NCBI RefSeq assembly: GCF_002262875.1
Contig: NZ_NKYE01000021.1
Location: 1 to 64,000, forward strand
DNA: 64,000 bases
Reading direction: 5' to 3'
Origin: Amycolatopsis antarctica
GTDB lineage: Bacteria > Actinomycetota > Actinomycetes > Mycobacteriales > Pseudonocardiaceae
Shown here piece after piece: positions 32,218-43,452 of the stretch (position 1 is its first letter; the number at the start of each line of letters is the position of its first letter). The notes under the pieces are model-generated. The model was not told the DNA's origin and did not search any database. It saw only the letters and a program-made list of their open reading frames with translations. A program made the position numbers and the translations under genes.

Positions 32218-33000
32218 GTGCCAACGATCGAGGTGGCCGAGCGAGCCGGTGTCGGCGAGGACGGGGAATCCCGGCCGAGCGAGGACCGGGTGGCCGTGCT
32301 GGACAACGCCGTCGTGCTGCTGGACGGCGCGACCTCGGAGAACCCCCGGCTGCCTGCCCCCGGCTGGTACGCGGGCGTGCTGGCCGACCGGATCACCCGG
32401 GAGCTGCGCGAAACCCCGGACGCCGATCTGGACAACACCCTCGCCCGCTCCATCGGCGGTGTCGCCAACGAGCACGGCCTGCGCAAGCGGCACGCCCCGT
32501 CGAGCACGGTGGCCATGCTCCGCTGGAACGCGAGCACTCTGGACGCCCTCGTACTCGCGGACAGCCCGATCGTCGTCTTCACCCGCCCTGCGCCGGAGGC
32601 CGAGGAGACGGTCACCGTGCTGGGCGACTACCGGCTCGCCCGGCTGCGCGAGGCCGGACGTCTCGGTGACGGTTCCGAGGTGGCGAACCTGCGCAACACC
32701 GAGGAGGGCTTCTGGGTCGCCGAAGCCGACCCCGCCGCGGCCGAGCACGCGATCACCGCGAGCTGGCCCAGAGCGGAGATCAGCTCGGTACTGCTCGCCA
32801 GCGACGGGGTATCCGTCGGCGTCGACGAGTACGGCCTCTTCGACTGGTTCCGCTTGCGTGAGCGCGCCCGTTCCGACGGCCCGCAGGCCGTGCTCGACAT
32901 CGTCCGCGCCGCCGAGGGCGAGGACCCGGATCGCGTCCGGTGGCCCCGCCGGAAGCGGCACGACGACCAGGCTCTGGTTCTTGTGGATTTCACCCGATAA
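32218..33000 (+). CDS. PP2C-like protein phosphatase
   Basis: The product is 260 residues from the GTG at 32218. PP2C-type features are SEDRVAVLDNAVVLLDGAT near the N-terminus (the metal-binding Asp of VLLDGA), STVAMLRWN in the middle, VLLASDGVSVGVDEYG (the D-G pair), and DDQALVLVDFTR at the C-terminus, matching the D-N/D-x-T motif. It is shorter and more divergent than canonical PP2C, so the substrate is open. It starts 57 bases from the divergent HTH gene. Confidence 0.65.
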   Translation: MPTIEVAERAGVGEDGESRPSEDRVAVLDNAVVLLDGATSENPRLPAPGWYAGVLADRITRELRETPDADLDNTLARSIGGVANEHGLRKRHAPSSTVAMLRWNASTLDALVLADSPIVVFTRPAPEAEETVTVLGDYRLARLREAGRLGDGSEVANLRNTEEGFWVAEADPAAAEHAITASWPRAEISSVLLASDGVSVGVDEYGLFDWFRLRERARSDGPQAVLDIVRAAEGEDPDRVRWPRRKRHDDQALVLVDFTR

Positions 33001-33063
33001 GAGGGTCCATATCAGGGCAATCCCCCGATATGCCCGCGGAGTATTTCCGCCATTCTTGACGTT

Positions 33064-33798
33064 ATGCGGGACATGGAGGCGGAGCGATCAGAGGCGGCCG
33101 GCCAGGCGGTCGCCCGGACACGTCCGTGGGTGCTGGCATCGGGCGCCGCGATCGGGTGGGCGTTGTTCACCATGATCCTTCTGCACCTCGTCAGCTCACA
33201 CGATCCGGTGCGCGACACCATCAGCAGCTACGCGGTCACCAACAACGGCGGCGGCATGCTGGAGGCGAGCGTGCTCTCGCTGGCGATCGGATCCTTCACG
33301 CTGCTGGGCGCCCTGCAGGCGGCGGGCGTCCCGGTCACCCGCACCGCCCGCACCCTGCTCTCCGCCTGGGCAGTGGGACTGGTGACGGCCGCGCTGTTTC
33401 CCGCCTCGTTCGGCGAGCGGGTGGACCCGGCGAGCGGCCGGATCCACCAGTACGCCTGCCTGATCGCCTTCCTCAGCCTGCCGGGCGTCGGCTTCTCCCT
33501 CGCCGACCGGATGCGCGAATCGCCCGCGCTGCGGCGGATGCGCACCGTTCTGCTGCGGCTGACGTGGATCGGCGTCGGCATGCTCGCCCTGTTCGGGATC
33601 AGCTACGTCATCGCGGCGTTCCCGAGTGTGCCGGTGCTGGCCGAGGTGTCGTCCTGGCTGCCGGTCGGGTTCGCGCAGCGGCTGGCGCTGGCCGCCGATC
33701 TGGCGCTGCTGACCGGAATGACCTGGGCGGCCGTCTCGACGGCGAAGCTGCCCCGCTCTGGCGGGCTCACCGAACCCGCCGAACTCGGCACGAGCTGA
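33064..33798 (+). CDS. DUF998 family membrane protein
   Basis: The product is 244 residues with six membrane segments, starting with VLASGAAIGWALFTMILLHL. The DUF998 features are DPVRDTISSYAV in the first periplasmic loop, the FTLLGALQAAG segment, the GRIHQYACLIAFLSLPG motif and the WIGVGMLALFGISYVIA helix. Function unknown for the family. It precedes the convergent desulfhydrase gene by 9 bases. Confidence 0.75.
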   Translation: MRDMEAERSEAAGQAVARTRPWVLASGAAIGWALFTMILLHLVSSHDPVRDTISSYAVTNNGGGMLEASVLSLAIGSFTLLGALQAAGVPVTRTARTLLSAWAVGLVTAALFPASFGERVDPASGRIHQYACLIAFLSLPGVGFSLADRMRESPALRRMRTVLLRLTWIGVGMLALFGISYVIAAFPSVPVLAEVSSWLPVGFAQRLALAADLALLTGMTWAAVSTAKLPRSGGLTEPAELGTS

Positions 33799-33807
33799 GC
33801 GGGTGCC

Positions 33808-34800
33808 TCAGGCCAGTGCGTCCACGGCCTCGGGCGCGTAGGCGAACAGGCCCGGCATGCCGCCGGTGTGCACGAAGACCACGTCCTCGCCGCCGTACCG
33901 GCCGTCCAGCAGCGAGGCGGCGGCCTTCCCGGTGTAGACGGGTTCCAGGACCACACCCTCGGTCCGGCCGAAGGTGCGCAGGGCCGCCCAGCCGCGCTCG
34001 GTCGGCACGCCGTAGCCGGGGCCGAAAACCGTGTCGTCGTAACGGATGTGCTCCGGTGGCGGAGCGTCGACGCCGAGCAGCCTGGCCGTCTCCCCGGCGA
34101 GGCGGGTGACCTCGGCGGCCGTCTCGTCCGCGGGCATGCCGACGCAGCCGACGTCCACCCGGTGCGCCACGCCGAGCGCGGCGAAGCCGACCGCGAGACC
34201 CGCAGCCGTGCCGCCGCTGCCCATCGGCACGAGCACACGGGCGGCGTCCACGCCGCGGTCGGCGAGTTGCCCGGCGAGTTCCACGGCGGCGGCGACGTAG
34301 CCCAGCGAGCCGACGGAGTCCGAACCGCCGACCGGGATCGTGGCGAGACGGCGGCCGTCCGCCTCCGCCTCGGCGCGGACGCGCTCGTAGGCAGCCGCCG
34401 TCTCCCCGGCGTCGCGGCAGACGTGCACGCGGGCACTGAAGAGGTGGTCCAGCAGCACGTTGCCGGAGGTGTCGTAGGCGGCGCCCGCGCGGGGCACTTT
34501 CGCCGTCAGGACGAGTTCGCAGCGCAGGCCCAGCCGGGCGCAGGCGGCCGCCGTCTGCCTGCCGTGGTTGGTCTGCACCGCGCCGAAGGTGACGACGGTG
34601 TCGGCGCCTTCGGCCACGGCGGCACCGAGCAGGAACTCCAGCTTGCGCAGCTTGTTGCCCGCGGCGCCGAGGGGATTGACGTCGTCGCGCTTGAGCAGCA
34701 CGGCTGCCCCCGCCACCTCACCGAGCCGCGGCGCATCCTGTAGTGGCGTCGGCCACACTCCGAGGGTCGCGCGCGGGAACCGCGCGAGGTCGAGCGTCAT
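33808..34800 (-). CDS. D-cysteine desulfhydrase / ACC-deaminase family PLP enzyme
   Basis: The product is 330 residues from the ATG ending at 34800; the frame is open further but into the divergent amidase gene. Fold-type-II motifs are TPLQDAPRL, LKRDDVNPLGAAGNKLRKLE with the PLP Lys in NKLRK, TFGAVQTNHGRQTAAAC, IPVGGSDSVGSLGYV, VPMGSGGTAAGL and FVHTGGMPGLFAY. This set is typical of DcyD and ACC deaminases, which cannot be separated by eye; desulfhydrase is the likelier default. It shares a 97-bp divergent promoter region with the amidase. Confidence 0.8.
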   Translation of the reverse strand: MTLDLARFPRATLGVWPTPLQDAPRLGEVAGAAVLLKRDDVNPLGAAGNKLRKLEFLLGAAVAEGADTVVTFGAVQTNHGRQTAAACARLGLRCELVLTAKVPRAGAAYDTSGNVLLDHLFSARVHVCRDAGETAAAYERVRAEAEADGRRLATIPVGGSDSVGSLGYVAAAVELAGQLADRGVDAARVLVPMGSGGTAAGLAVGFAALGVAHRVDVGCVGMPADETAAEVTRLAGETARLLGVDAPPPEHIRYDDTVFGPGYGVPTERGWAALRTFGRTEGVVLEPVYTGKAAASLLDGRYGGEDVVFVHTGGMPGLFAYAPEAVDALA

Positions 34801-34897
34801 CCGCGCCTCCGAATCGACGTGAGAATGCTTCATGTTCGCCTGGCCCGGACGGGAAGTCCGTGTCATCGTTCCTACAGCAGACACCGACGGAGACGCC

Positions 34898-36271
34898 ATG
34901 ACCCCGACGCTCGCCAACGCCGGACTCGCCACGCTCGCGCAGCGGCTCGCCCGCCGTGAAGTGACCTCGGCGGACCTCGTCGCGGACACCCTGCGCCGCA
35001 TCGACGAAGCGCAGCCCACGCTCAACGCCTTCCGGCACGTCCGTACCGAGGCCGCGATCCGGGAGGCCGCCGCTGCCGACCGCGGGCTGGACGCGGGCGA
35101 ACGCGCCCCACTGCTCGGCGTGCCGGTGGCGATCAAGGACGACACCGATCTGGCCGGATACCCGACCGCGTTCGGCTGCCCAGGGGAGTTCCCGGTCAGC
35201 GAGACCGACGCCGAACTGGTCACCAGGCTCAAGGCGGCGGGTGCGGTGATCGTCGGCAAGACGAACACCCCGGAGATCGGTCAGTGGCCGTTCACCGAGG
35301 GCAGCGCGTTCGGTGCCACCCGCAATCCGTGGAACTCGGACTTCTCCGCGGGCGGTTCCTCCGGCGGTTCGGCGGCGGCCGTCGCGGCCGGGCTGGTGCC
35401 CGCCGCGATCGGCTCCGACGGCGCCGGGTCGGTCCGCATCCCGGCCGCCTGGAACAACCTGGTCGGCATCAAGACACAGCGCGGACTGGTCAGCACCGCC
35501 CCCGAGGCGGAACTGTTCCACGGGCTGACGGTGCACGGCCCCCTTGCGCGCACGGTCGGCGACGCGGCTCTGCTGCTGGACGTGATGGCCGACGCGGGAA
35601 CCCGTTACCGCACCGCGGCGCGGCGCGAGCCAGGCCGGTTGCGGGTCGGCCTTTCCGCGCGGATCCCGTTCACCGGCACCGACACGTCCCTGCACCCGGA
35701 GGTGCGCGCGGCGGTGGCGCGGCTGGCCGGATCGCTGCGCGCGCTGGGCCACGAACTCGTCCCGGTCCGGCCCCGCTACCGGCTGGCCGGCCTGCACTTC
35801 CTGCCCCGGTCACTTGCCGGGGTGCACGCCTGGGCCGGACGGACGCCGGACGCCGCGCTGCTCGATCCGCGCACCCGCGCCAACGCGCGTACCGGGCGAC
35901 TGCTCGGCGGGCGGGCGCTGCGGCTGGCCCGCGCCGCGGAACCGTTGCTGCACAAGCGGATCGGCGCGGTGTTCCAGGACGTCGACGTGCTGCTGGTGCC
36001 CACCACCGCCACGCCGCCGTTCCGGGTCGGCACCTTCGACTCGCTGACCGGCTGGCAGACCGACCAGGCGATGATCGCGGCCTGCCCGTACGCCTGGCCG
36101 TGGAACCTGCTCGGCTGGCCGGGTGTGAACGTCCCGGCCGGACCGGACGGTGACGGGCTGCCGCTCGGGGCGCAGTTGCTGGGTCCGGAGTCGAGCGAGG
36201 AACTGCTGATCTCCCTTGCCGCGCAACTGGAATCCGTCGAACGCTGGCAGGACCGCCGCCCGGCGGGATGA
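34898..36271 (+). CDS. amidase-signature hydrolase
   Basis: The product is 457 residues from the ATG at 34898, with CGGAGA six bases before it. The Ser-cisSer-Lys triad is complete: Lys in VPVAIKDDTDLAG, cis-Ser in FSAGGSSGGSAAAVA and the nucleophile in GSDGAGSVRIPAAWNN. It is close to 6-aminohexanoate-cyclic-dimer-hydrolase and general amidases. The natural substrate is unknown. It forms a divergent pair with the desulfhydrase-like gene. Confidence 0.85.
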   Translation: MTPTLANAGLATLAQRLARREVTSADLVADTLRRIDEAQPTLNAFRHVRTEAAIREAAAADRGLDAGERAPLLGVPVAIKDDTDLAGYPTAFGCPGEFPVSETDAELVTRLKAAGAVIVGKTNTPEIGQWPFTEGSAFGATRNPWNSDFSAGGSSGGSAAAVAAGLVPAAIGSDGAGSVRIPAAWNNLVGIKTQRGLVSTAPEAELFHGLTVHGPLARTVGDAALLLDVMADAGTRYRTAARREPGRLRVGLSARIPFTGTDTSLHPEVRAAVARLAGSLRALGHELVPVRPRYRLAGLHFLPRSLAGVHAWAGRTPDAALLDPRTRANARTGRLLGGRALRLARAAEPLLHKRIGAVFQDVDVLLVPTTATPPFRVGTFDSLTGWQTDQAMIAACPYAWPWNLLGWPGVNVPAGPDGDGLPLGAQLLGPESSEELLISLAAQLESVERWQDRRPAG

Positions 36272-36330
36272 CCCCTGAGGCCGGAGAATCGGGCGTGGCG
36301 CGGTGACACCGGCGAAAACGAGGAGGCCCG

Positions 36331-37209
36331 ATGAATGCCGGGACTGACGACGGAACGGGCATGGGCGGCACCGGTACGGCGACGGTGAACGGGATCCGGA
36401 TGCACTACCGGCGGCAGGGGGACGGTCCGCTGCTGCTCCTGCACGGCTGGCCGCAGACCTCGCACTGCTGGCACCGGATCGCGGGCGAACTCGCGCGGAC
36501 GCACACCGTCGTCGCCCCGGACCTGCGCGGGTACGGCCGCACGGACAAGCCGGTCACCGGTTACGACAAGCGGACGATGGCGGCGGATCTCGCGGAACTG
36601 GTGCCCGCACTGGGTTTCCACACGGCGAGCGTGGTCGGGCACGATCGCGGCGGCCGGGTCGCGCATCGCTGGGCACTCGATCGTCCGGAGCAGATCGACC
36701 GGCTGGCCGTACTCGACATCCTGCCCACCCGGGAGATGTGGCGGCGGATGGACGGCGACCTGGCGAAGGGGTACTGGCACTGGCTGTTCCACCTCCAGCC
36801 GGACCTGCCCGAGTTGCTGGCGGGCAAGGACGTCGCCGCGTACCTGGGCTATTTCTTCGAGCGCTGGACGTACCAGCGGGGCGGTCTGGACGAGGCGTCC
36901 GTGGCCGAGTACGTGCGCGCCTTCTCCGCACCGGGCGCGCTGCGGGCCGGGTTCGACGACTATCGCGCCTCCTTCCCGGCCGACGCCGAGCACGACGACG
37001 CGGACGCCACGGCCGGCCGCGGGGTGGACGTCCCACTGCTCGTGGTGTGGGGTGGCGACGGGCTGGTCGGTGCCTATCCGGTGCTCGACATCTGGCGCGA
37101 GTACGCCGCCGAGGTCACCGGCACGCCGATCGACCGCTGCGGCCACTTCCTCGCCGAGGAGCAGCCGGGGGCCACGCTCGACGCGCTGCGCCCGTTCCTG
37201 GCGGGCTGA
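36331..37209 (+). CDS. alpha/beta-hydrolase, haloacetate (fluoroacetate) dehalogenase-like
   Basis: The product is 292 residues. The oxyanion-hole segment is LLLLHGWPQTSHCWHRI; the DLRGYGRTDKP loop precedes the nucleophile elbow VVGHDRGGRVAHRWALDRP, where Asp rather than Ser is the nucleophile. A conserved LDILPTREMW segment and the catalytic His in GHFLAEEQP follow. GHDRGGR with DILPT is the signature of fluoroacetate dehalogenases; epoxide hydrolases are the alternative. It converges on the PucR gene. Confidence 0.8.
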   Translation: MNAGTDDGTGMGGTGTATVNGIRMHYRRQGDGPLLLLHGWPQTSHCWHRIAGELARTHTVVAPDLRGYGRTDKPVTGYDKRTMAADLAELVPALGFHTASVVGHDRGGRVAHRWALDRPEQIDRLAVLDILPTREMWRRMDGDLAKGYWHWLFHLQPDLPELLAGKDVAAYLGYFFERWTYQRGGLDEASVAEYVRAFSAPGALRAGFDDYRASFPADAEHDDADATAGRGVDVPLLVVWGGDGLVGAYPVLDIWREYAAEVTGTPIDRCGHFLAEEQPGATLDALRPFLAG

Positions 37210-37280
37210 GCACCGGCGGTCACCGCGGGGCTTGGGTGGCGAGGACCGGGTCACGCCGGCCTGGGTCTCGGTTCGCTCGT

Positions 37281-38921
37281 TTACTCCGGGGCGCGGGTGG
37301 CGAGGACCAGTTGCAGGTGGGTGAGCAGGCGGGCGCGCGGATCGTCGAGGTCGATCCCGCTGACGGCGGTGGCGCGGCGGATGCGATGCCGCAGGGTGTT
37401 CGGGTGGACGTGCAGCGCGGTGGCGGCCCCGCGCACGTCGCCCATCGAGTCGAGGAACGCCAGCAGGGAAGCGGAAAGCTCGGTGCCGTGGTTGCCGTCG
37501 TAGGTGCCGAGCGCCGCGACGGCCGGGTCACGCAGATCCGGGTTGCCCTCCAGCATCGCCAGCGTCTCGCTCAGCAGTACCTCGGCGCGCAGGTCGGCGA
37601 TGGTCGCCACGTCTGGGTCGCTTCCCTGCTGGTCGTCTCCCTGATGGCTCTTTCCCTTGCGCCCCATGGCATCCACCACCCGGTCCGCCTCGCCGCGAAC
37701 CCGGCCGACCTGCGCCAGTCCGGGTAACGGCGAACCGATCCCGGCCCGCACGCGGACGCGGACCCGCCGCCACAGCACCCGGACGATCTCCTCGGCGAGC
37801 GACCGGAGTTGCTGTTCGGCCCGCGCCGGGACGTCCGGCAGCAGGGCGTACACCCGCGAGCCCACCGTGGTGACGAGCGCGGCCCTGCGGAAGGAGGTGA
37901 CCTGCACCGAGACGGCGTTCACCAGCTCGGCGCGGTTCAGCTCGGTGGCCGAACCGTCGCCACCTGGCCGGGCGTCGAAGGCGATCACGGCGACCGGGCG
38001 GGCCGGGTCCAGGCCGAGGTTGCCTGCCACCAGGTCGGGACTGATCCGGCCGTCCAGCAATCCGGAAGCCAGGTCCTGCCGGGACCGCCTGCCGGGCACC
38101 GCCTCGTTGCGCTGCCGCAGCAGGTGGGTGGCCGCGACCCGGGCCGCACCGAGCAGGGCGCTCTCCGCACGTTCGGCGATCGGCTCGCGGCCCTCCTGCA
38201 CCCAGATGGTGCCGAGGTGCTGGGTGCCCGCCCGGATGCCGATGGCGAGCCTGCGGCGGATGCCGAAGTCGGGCCGCTCGGCGATGCGGACGACCTCCTC
38301 GCCGACCCGGAGTCGTTGGAAGACGCCCCATTCCCGCAGTTTCGCCAGGTACTGCTCGGGACCCTCCCAGCCGAGGATGGAGAGCCTGCGCAGCTCGTCC
38401 ACCTCGTCGTCGGATCGCGAGTAGGCGAGTACGCGGTTGCCGGCGTCCTCGATGGTGACGCTGCCCGCGGTGAGCACCGCCAGGGTCTGCGCGAGGGAGA
38501 ACAGATCGTCCGTGCCCTCCTCGCCCTCGATCGCGGCGGCGCCGAGCACCTCGCGCATCAGCGTTTCGAGCTGGTCCCAGCGCACGTCGGGACGGACGGC
38601 CAGCAACGCGATCCCGGCCTCGGCGGCGGCGGTGCGCAGCTCGGAACTGTTGCCGGAGGCCTGCTGCTGGGCGGGGTCCACCTTCACCGCCGCGGCGGTG
38701 GCTCCCCGGCGGGCGGCGGCCCGGACGTACCGGATCGCCTCGCGTCCGCGCGCGCCGATGACCAGTACGAGTTCCTCGGGATAGCTGCCGAGTTCGTCGT
38801 CCGGGTCGAGGATCGTGATGCCGGAGACGGTGGCGTCCAGGCCGGCGTCGGCGGGGTGCAGATCGAGCAGCGGATCGCCGATGGCATGCAGGAGCTGACG
38901 CAGGGTGGTTCCGCTCACGGA
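37281..38921 (-). CDS. PucR-family regulator of proline catabolism (PruC-like)
   Basis: From the GTG ending at 38921 the product is 546 residues; an open frame to 38990 adds residues that do not look like the family start. The N-terminal PucR domain begins TTLRQLLHAIGDPLLDL, with DELGSYPEELVLVIGA. A GGDEF-like linker with NRVLAYSRSDDE follows. The C-terminal PucR HTH contains SMGDVRGAATALHVHPNTLR and HRIRRATAVSGIDLDD. It is divergent from pruA, as in mycobacteria where PruC activates pruAB in the presence of proline; this role is inferred by synteny. Confidence 0.8.
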   Translation of the reverse strand, partial: SVSGTTLRQLLHAIGDPLLDLHPADAGLDATVSGITILDPDDELGSYPEELVLVIGARGREAIRYVRAAARRGATAAAVKVDPAQQQASGNSSELRTAAAEAGIALLAVRPDVRWDQLETLMREVLGAAAIEGEEGTDDLFSLAQTLAVLTAGSVTIEDAGNRVLAYSRSDDEVDELRRLSILGWEGPEQYLAKLREWGVFQRLRVGEEVVRIAERPDFGIRRRLAIGIRAGTQHLGTIWVQEGREPIAERAESALLGAARVAATHLLRQRNEAVPGRRSRQDLASGLLDGRISPDLVAGNLGLDPARPVAVIAFDARPGGDGSATELNRAELVNAVSVQVTSFRRAALVTTVGSRVYALLPDVPARAEQQLRSLAEEIVRVLWRRVRVRVRAGIGSPLPGLAQVGRVRGEADRVVDAMGRKGKSHQGDDQQGSDPDVATIADLRAEVLLSETLAMLEGNPDLRDPAVAALGTYDGNHGTELSASLLAFLDSMGDVRGAATALHVHPNTLRHRIRRATAVSGIDLDDPRARLLTHLQLVLATRAPE

Positions 38922-39071
38922 CGGTCCACAGGCTTGGCCGATCGAACAATCCTCACCCCGAAAGAGTATCCGATCAGACAACTCGGCCACTGGGTGTGCC
39001 GCCTAACGTTCCTTCGACGTCCACAGCGTGGAAACCAGCCGTCAAAACTCAGCCGTCGAGAGGGTCAGCAC

Positions 39072-40697
<1,626 letters not shown>

Positions 40698-40724
40698 TTC
40701 CCGCCCGTCCGAGGAAGGAACCCC

Positions 40725-41651
40725 ATGCTTCGTTCCGCGCTGATCGCCGCCTCCCGGTCCAACGGCTGCCGCACCGTCGTCGAGCGCACCCCGGTGCTGC
40801 GTCCCATCGTCGATCGCTTCATCGCGGGCGAGGGGGTGGACGGCGCGGTGCGGGCGGCCAAGGTGCTCGCCGCCGACCGGTACGTCTCGCTCGACCATCT
40901 CGGCGAGGACACCCTCGACCGTGCCCAGGCCGACGCCACCGTGGACGCCTACCGGGCCGTGCTCGGCAAGCTCGACGAGGCCGGTCTGTCCGCCCGGGCC
41001 GAGGTGTCGGTGAAGCTGTCCGCTCTCGGCCAGGCACTGCCCGTCGACGGGGACCGCGTCGCCCTGGACAACGCCTGGCGCATCTGCGAGGCGGCGGCCG
41101 CCGCGGGCACCACCGTCACGGTGGACATGGAGGACCACACGACCACCGATTCGACGCTGGGGATCGTGCGTGCGCTGCGCGCGGACTTCCCCTCGACGGG
41201 CGCGGTGCTCCAGGCGTACCTGCACCGCACCGAGGCCGACTGCGCCGAACTGTCCGGCCCGGGATCCCGGATCCGGCTGTGCAAGGGCGCCTACGACGAA
41301 CCCGCGTCCGTCGCGTATCGGCAGAAGTCCGATGTGGACGCCGCGTACGTCCGCTGTCTGAAGATCCTGATGGCGGGCGAAGGTTATCCGATGGTCGCCA
41401 CCCACGACCCCCGGCTGATCGAGATCACCGAGGACCTGGTCGACCGGACCGGGCGTTCGAGTGACGACTTCGAGTTTCAGATGCTCTACGGAATCCGCCC
41501 GAACGAGCAGACAGAACTGGCCAGGCGCGCACGGAAGATGCGGGTGTACGTGCCGTACGGCGGCGAGTGGTATCCGTACTTCATGCGCAGGCTGGGTGAA
41601 CGCCCTGCCAACCTGGCGTTCTTCTTCCGCTCGTTCGTGTCCAAGGGCTGA
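40725..41651 (+). CDS. pruB: proline dehydrogenase, monofunctional
   Basis: The product is 308 residues with a FAD-dependent TIM barrel. Motifs include SVKLSALGQAL, TVTVDMEDHTTTDSTLGIV, LQAYLHRTEADC, RIRLCKGAYDEPASVAY, MVATHDPRLIE and FEFQMLYGIRP, and the tail RVYVPYGGEWYPYFMRRLGE with the substrate-binding RR pair. This is the short monofunctional form that works with a separate PruA, delivering pyrroline-5-carboxylate to it. It follows pruA in the operon. Confidence 0.92.
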   Translation: MLRSALIAASRSNGCRTVVERTPVLRPIVDRFIAGEGVDGAVRAAKVLAADRYVSLDHLGEDTLDRAQADATVDAYRAVLGKLDEAGLSARAEVSVKLSALGQALPVDGDRVALDNAWRICEAAAAAGTTVTVDMEDHTTTDSTLGIVRALRADFPSTGAVLQAYLHRTEADCAELSGPGSRIRLCKGAYDEPASVAYRQKSDVDAAYVRCLKILMAGEGYPMVATHDPRLIEITEDLVDRTGRSSDDFEFQMLYGIRPNEQTELARRARKMRVYVPYGGEWYPYFMRRLGERPANLAFFFRSFVSKG

Positions 41652-41699
41652 CCGCGGCCCTGCGTGGCCGCGACGGCTGTCCGAAAGGTGAGAGACGAC

Positions 41700-43151
41700 A
41701 TGTCCACCAGTGCACGGGGCACGACCGGAGTCTTCCGGCGTAAACCCATCGACACCATCGCCGACACCAGCGGCGGGGGCCTGCAGAAAACCCTGGGCCT
41801 GCGACAGCTCACCGCGATCGGCGTCGGCGGCATCATCGGTGCCGGCATTTTCTCTCTCGCCGGACAGGTCGCCAACGAGACCGCCGGGCCCGCCGTCCTC
41901 ATCTCCTTCCTGATCGCCGGTATCGCCAGCGCCGCGGCCGCTTTCTCCTACGCTGAGTTCGCCGGGCTCATCCCGCGCGCCGGATCCGCCTACACCTACG
42001 GGTACGCCGTTCTCGGCGAGATCGTCGGCTGGTTCATCGGCTGGGATCTGTTACTGGAATACACCGCCATCGTCGCCGTCGTCGCCATCGGAATCTCCGG
42101 CTACTTCAACGACCTGCTCGGCTTCCTGGACATCTCGCTGCCCACCTGGATGATCGGTGCCCCCGGCACCGAACCGGAGGGTGTCGCCTCCGGCAGCTAC
42201 AAGATCAACCTCTTCGCCGCGCTGCTGTGCCTGCTGATCGCCTTCATTCTCAACCAGGGCATGAAGAACGCGGCCCGCTTCGAGACGCTGCTCGTCTACC
42301 TCAAGGTCGGCGTGGTCCTGCTGATCGTCGTCGTCGGCGCGTTCCACATCAACACCGGCAACTACGACCCGTTCGCTCCCTTCGGCCTCACCGGAGCGTT
42401 CACCGGCGCCGCGACCGTGTTCTTCGCCGTCTTCGGTTACGACGCGATGTCCACCGCCGCCGAGGAATCCATCGACTCGCAGAAGCACATGCCCAAGGCG
42501 ATCCTGTACTCGCTGGGCATCTCGATGGTCCTCTACGTGCTGGCCTGCCTGGTCCTCACCGGGATGGTCAACTACAAGGACGTGGACGGCGAAGCGGCGT
42601 TCTCCAGCGCCTTCGCGAACATCGGCCTGGAATGGGTCGGTCTGATCATCGCCGTCGGCGCGATCCTCGGCATCCTCACCGTTCTGTTCACCTTCATGAT
42701 GGGCGCCACCCGCGTCGGCTACTCGATGAGCCGCGACGGTCTGCTGCCGAAGTGGTTCTCCAAGACCCACGCCACCAAGAAGGTCCCGTCCCGGATCACC
42801 TGGATCCTCGGCGGTGCGTCCGCGGTCATCGCCGGGCTGCTGCCCATCGGTGAGGCGGCGGAGCTCACCAACATCGGCATCCTGCTGGCGTTCGTGGTCG
42901 TCTGTATCGCCGTGATCGTCCTGCGCTACAAGCAGCCCGACCTACCGCGCGGGTTCAAGTGCCCCGGCATGCCCTTCGTGCCCGCCATCGGCGTCATCTT
43001 CTCGCTGTGGCTGATCACCTTCCTCAACCCCGAGACCTGGCTCCGTTTCGCCGCCTGGTTCGGCGTCGGCCTGATCATCTACCTCGTCTACGGCCGCCGT
43101 AAGTCGCTGCTCGCCCCCGGCAACAGCCCGGACAGCGAGACGCAGTCGTGA
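41700..43151 (+). CDS. APC-superfamily amino acid permease (CAT type)
   Basis: The product is 483 residues from the ATG at 41700, with AAGGTGAG upstream. Twelve membrane segments are visible. The first carries the APC substrate motif AIGVGGIIGAGIFSLAGQVA, and the E-F-A-G-L-I-P-R-A-G-S loop follows helix 2 (YAEFAGLIPRAGSAYTYGYA). GYDAMSTAAEESIDSQKHMP is the cytoplasmic loop motif of cationic amino acid transporters. Position between proline dehydrogenase and a redox protein suggests proline or a related amino acid as substrate; that is an inference. Confidence 0.88.
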   Translation: MSTSARGTTGVFRRKPIDTIADTSGGGLQKTLGLRQLTAIGVGGIIGAGIFSLAGQVANETAGPAVLISFLIAGIASAAAAFSYAEFAGLIPRAGSAYTYGYAVLGEIVGWFIGWDLLLEYTAIVAVVAIGISGYFNDLLGFLDISLPTWMIGAPGTEPEGVASGSYKINLFAALLCLLIAFILNQGMKNAARFETLLVYLKVGVVLLIVVVGAFHINTGNYDPFAPFGLTGAFTGAATVFFAVFGYDAMSTAAEESIDSQKHMPKAILYSLGISMVLYVLACLVLTGMVNYKDVDGEAAFSSAFANIGLEWVGLIIAVGAILGILTVLFTFMMGATRVGYSMSRDGLLPKWFSKTHATKKVPSRITWILGGASAVIAGLLPIGEAAELTNIGILLAFVVVCIAVIVLRYKQPDLPRGFKCPGMPFVPAIGVIFSLWLITFLNPETWLRFAAWFGVGLIIYLVYGRRKSLLAPGNSPDSETQS

Positions 43152-43390
43152 CGGGCACGCCGATCGTGTACGGCGCGAGCTGGTGCCCGGACGTCCGGCG
43201 CAGCAGGGCACTGCTCGACGGCCGCGGGATCGCCTACGAGTACGTGGATGTCGAGGCCTCGGAGCAGGCGGACGCCGCCGTGCGGGTCTTGCAGGACGGC
43301 GCCCGCCGCATCCCGACCATCGTCTGGCCGGACGGCGGCCACCTGGTGGAGCCGAGCGACGAGGAACTCGCCGCGTATCTCGACCGCTGA
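43148..43390 (+). CDS. glutaredoxin/mycoredoxin-like protein with a single active-site Cys
   Basis: The product is 80 residues. The thioredoxin-like fold is clear: TPIVYGASWCPDVRRSRALL, YEYVDVEASEQA, RRIPTIVWPDGGHLVEPSDEEL. The usual CxxC is CPDV here, so it is a one-cysteine form. It is cis-Pro competent (RIPTIV). The GTG start overlaps the permease stop (GTGA), making it the fourth gene of the proline operon. In mycothiol-using actinobacteria such proteins reduce mixed disulfides; the partner is unknown. Confidence 0.8.
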   Translation: MTGTPIVYGASWCPDVRRSRALLDGRGIAYEYVDVEASEQADAAVRVLQDGARRIPTIVWPDGGHLVEPSDEELAAYLDR

Positions 43391-43403
43391 CCGGAAACGA
43401 ACA

Positions 43404-43440
43404 CCGAACGGGTCCCTTCGCCGAGAGGGGGCCCGTTCGG
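43404..43440 (+). terminator. terminator of the proline operon
   Basis: CCGAACGGG with following CCC pairs with GGG and CCCGTTCGG across a 12-base loop, with one bulged T, starting 14 bases after the stop of the glutaredoxin-like gene. Confidence 0.65.
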
Positions 43441-43452
43441 CGTACACGGGGC

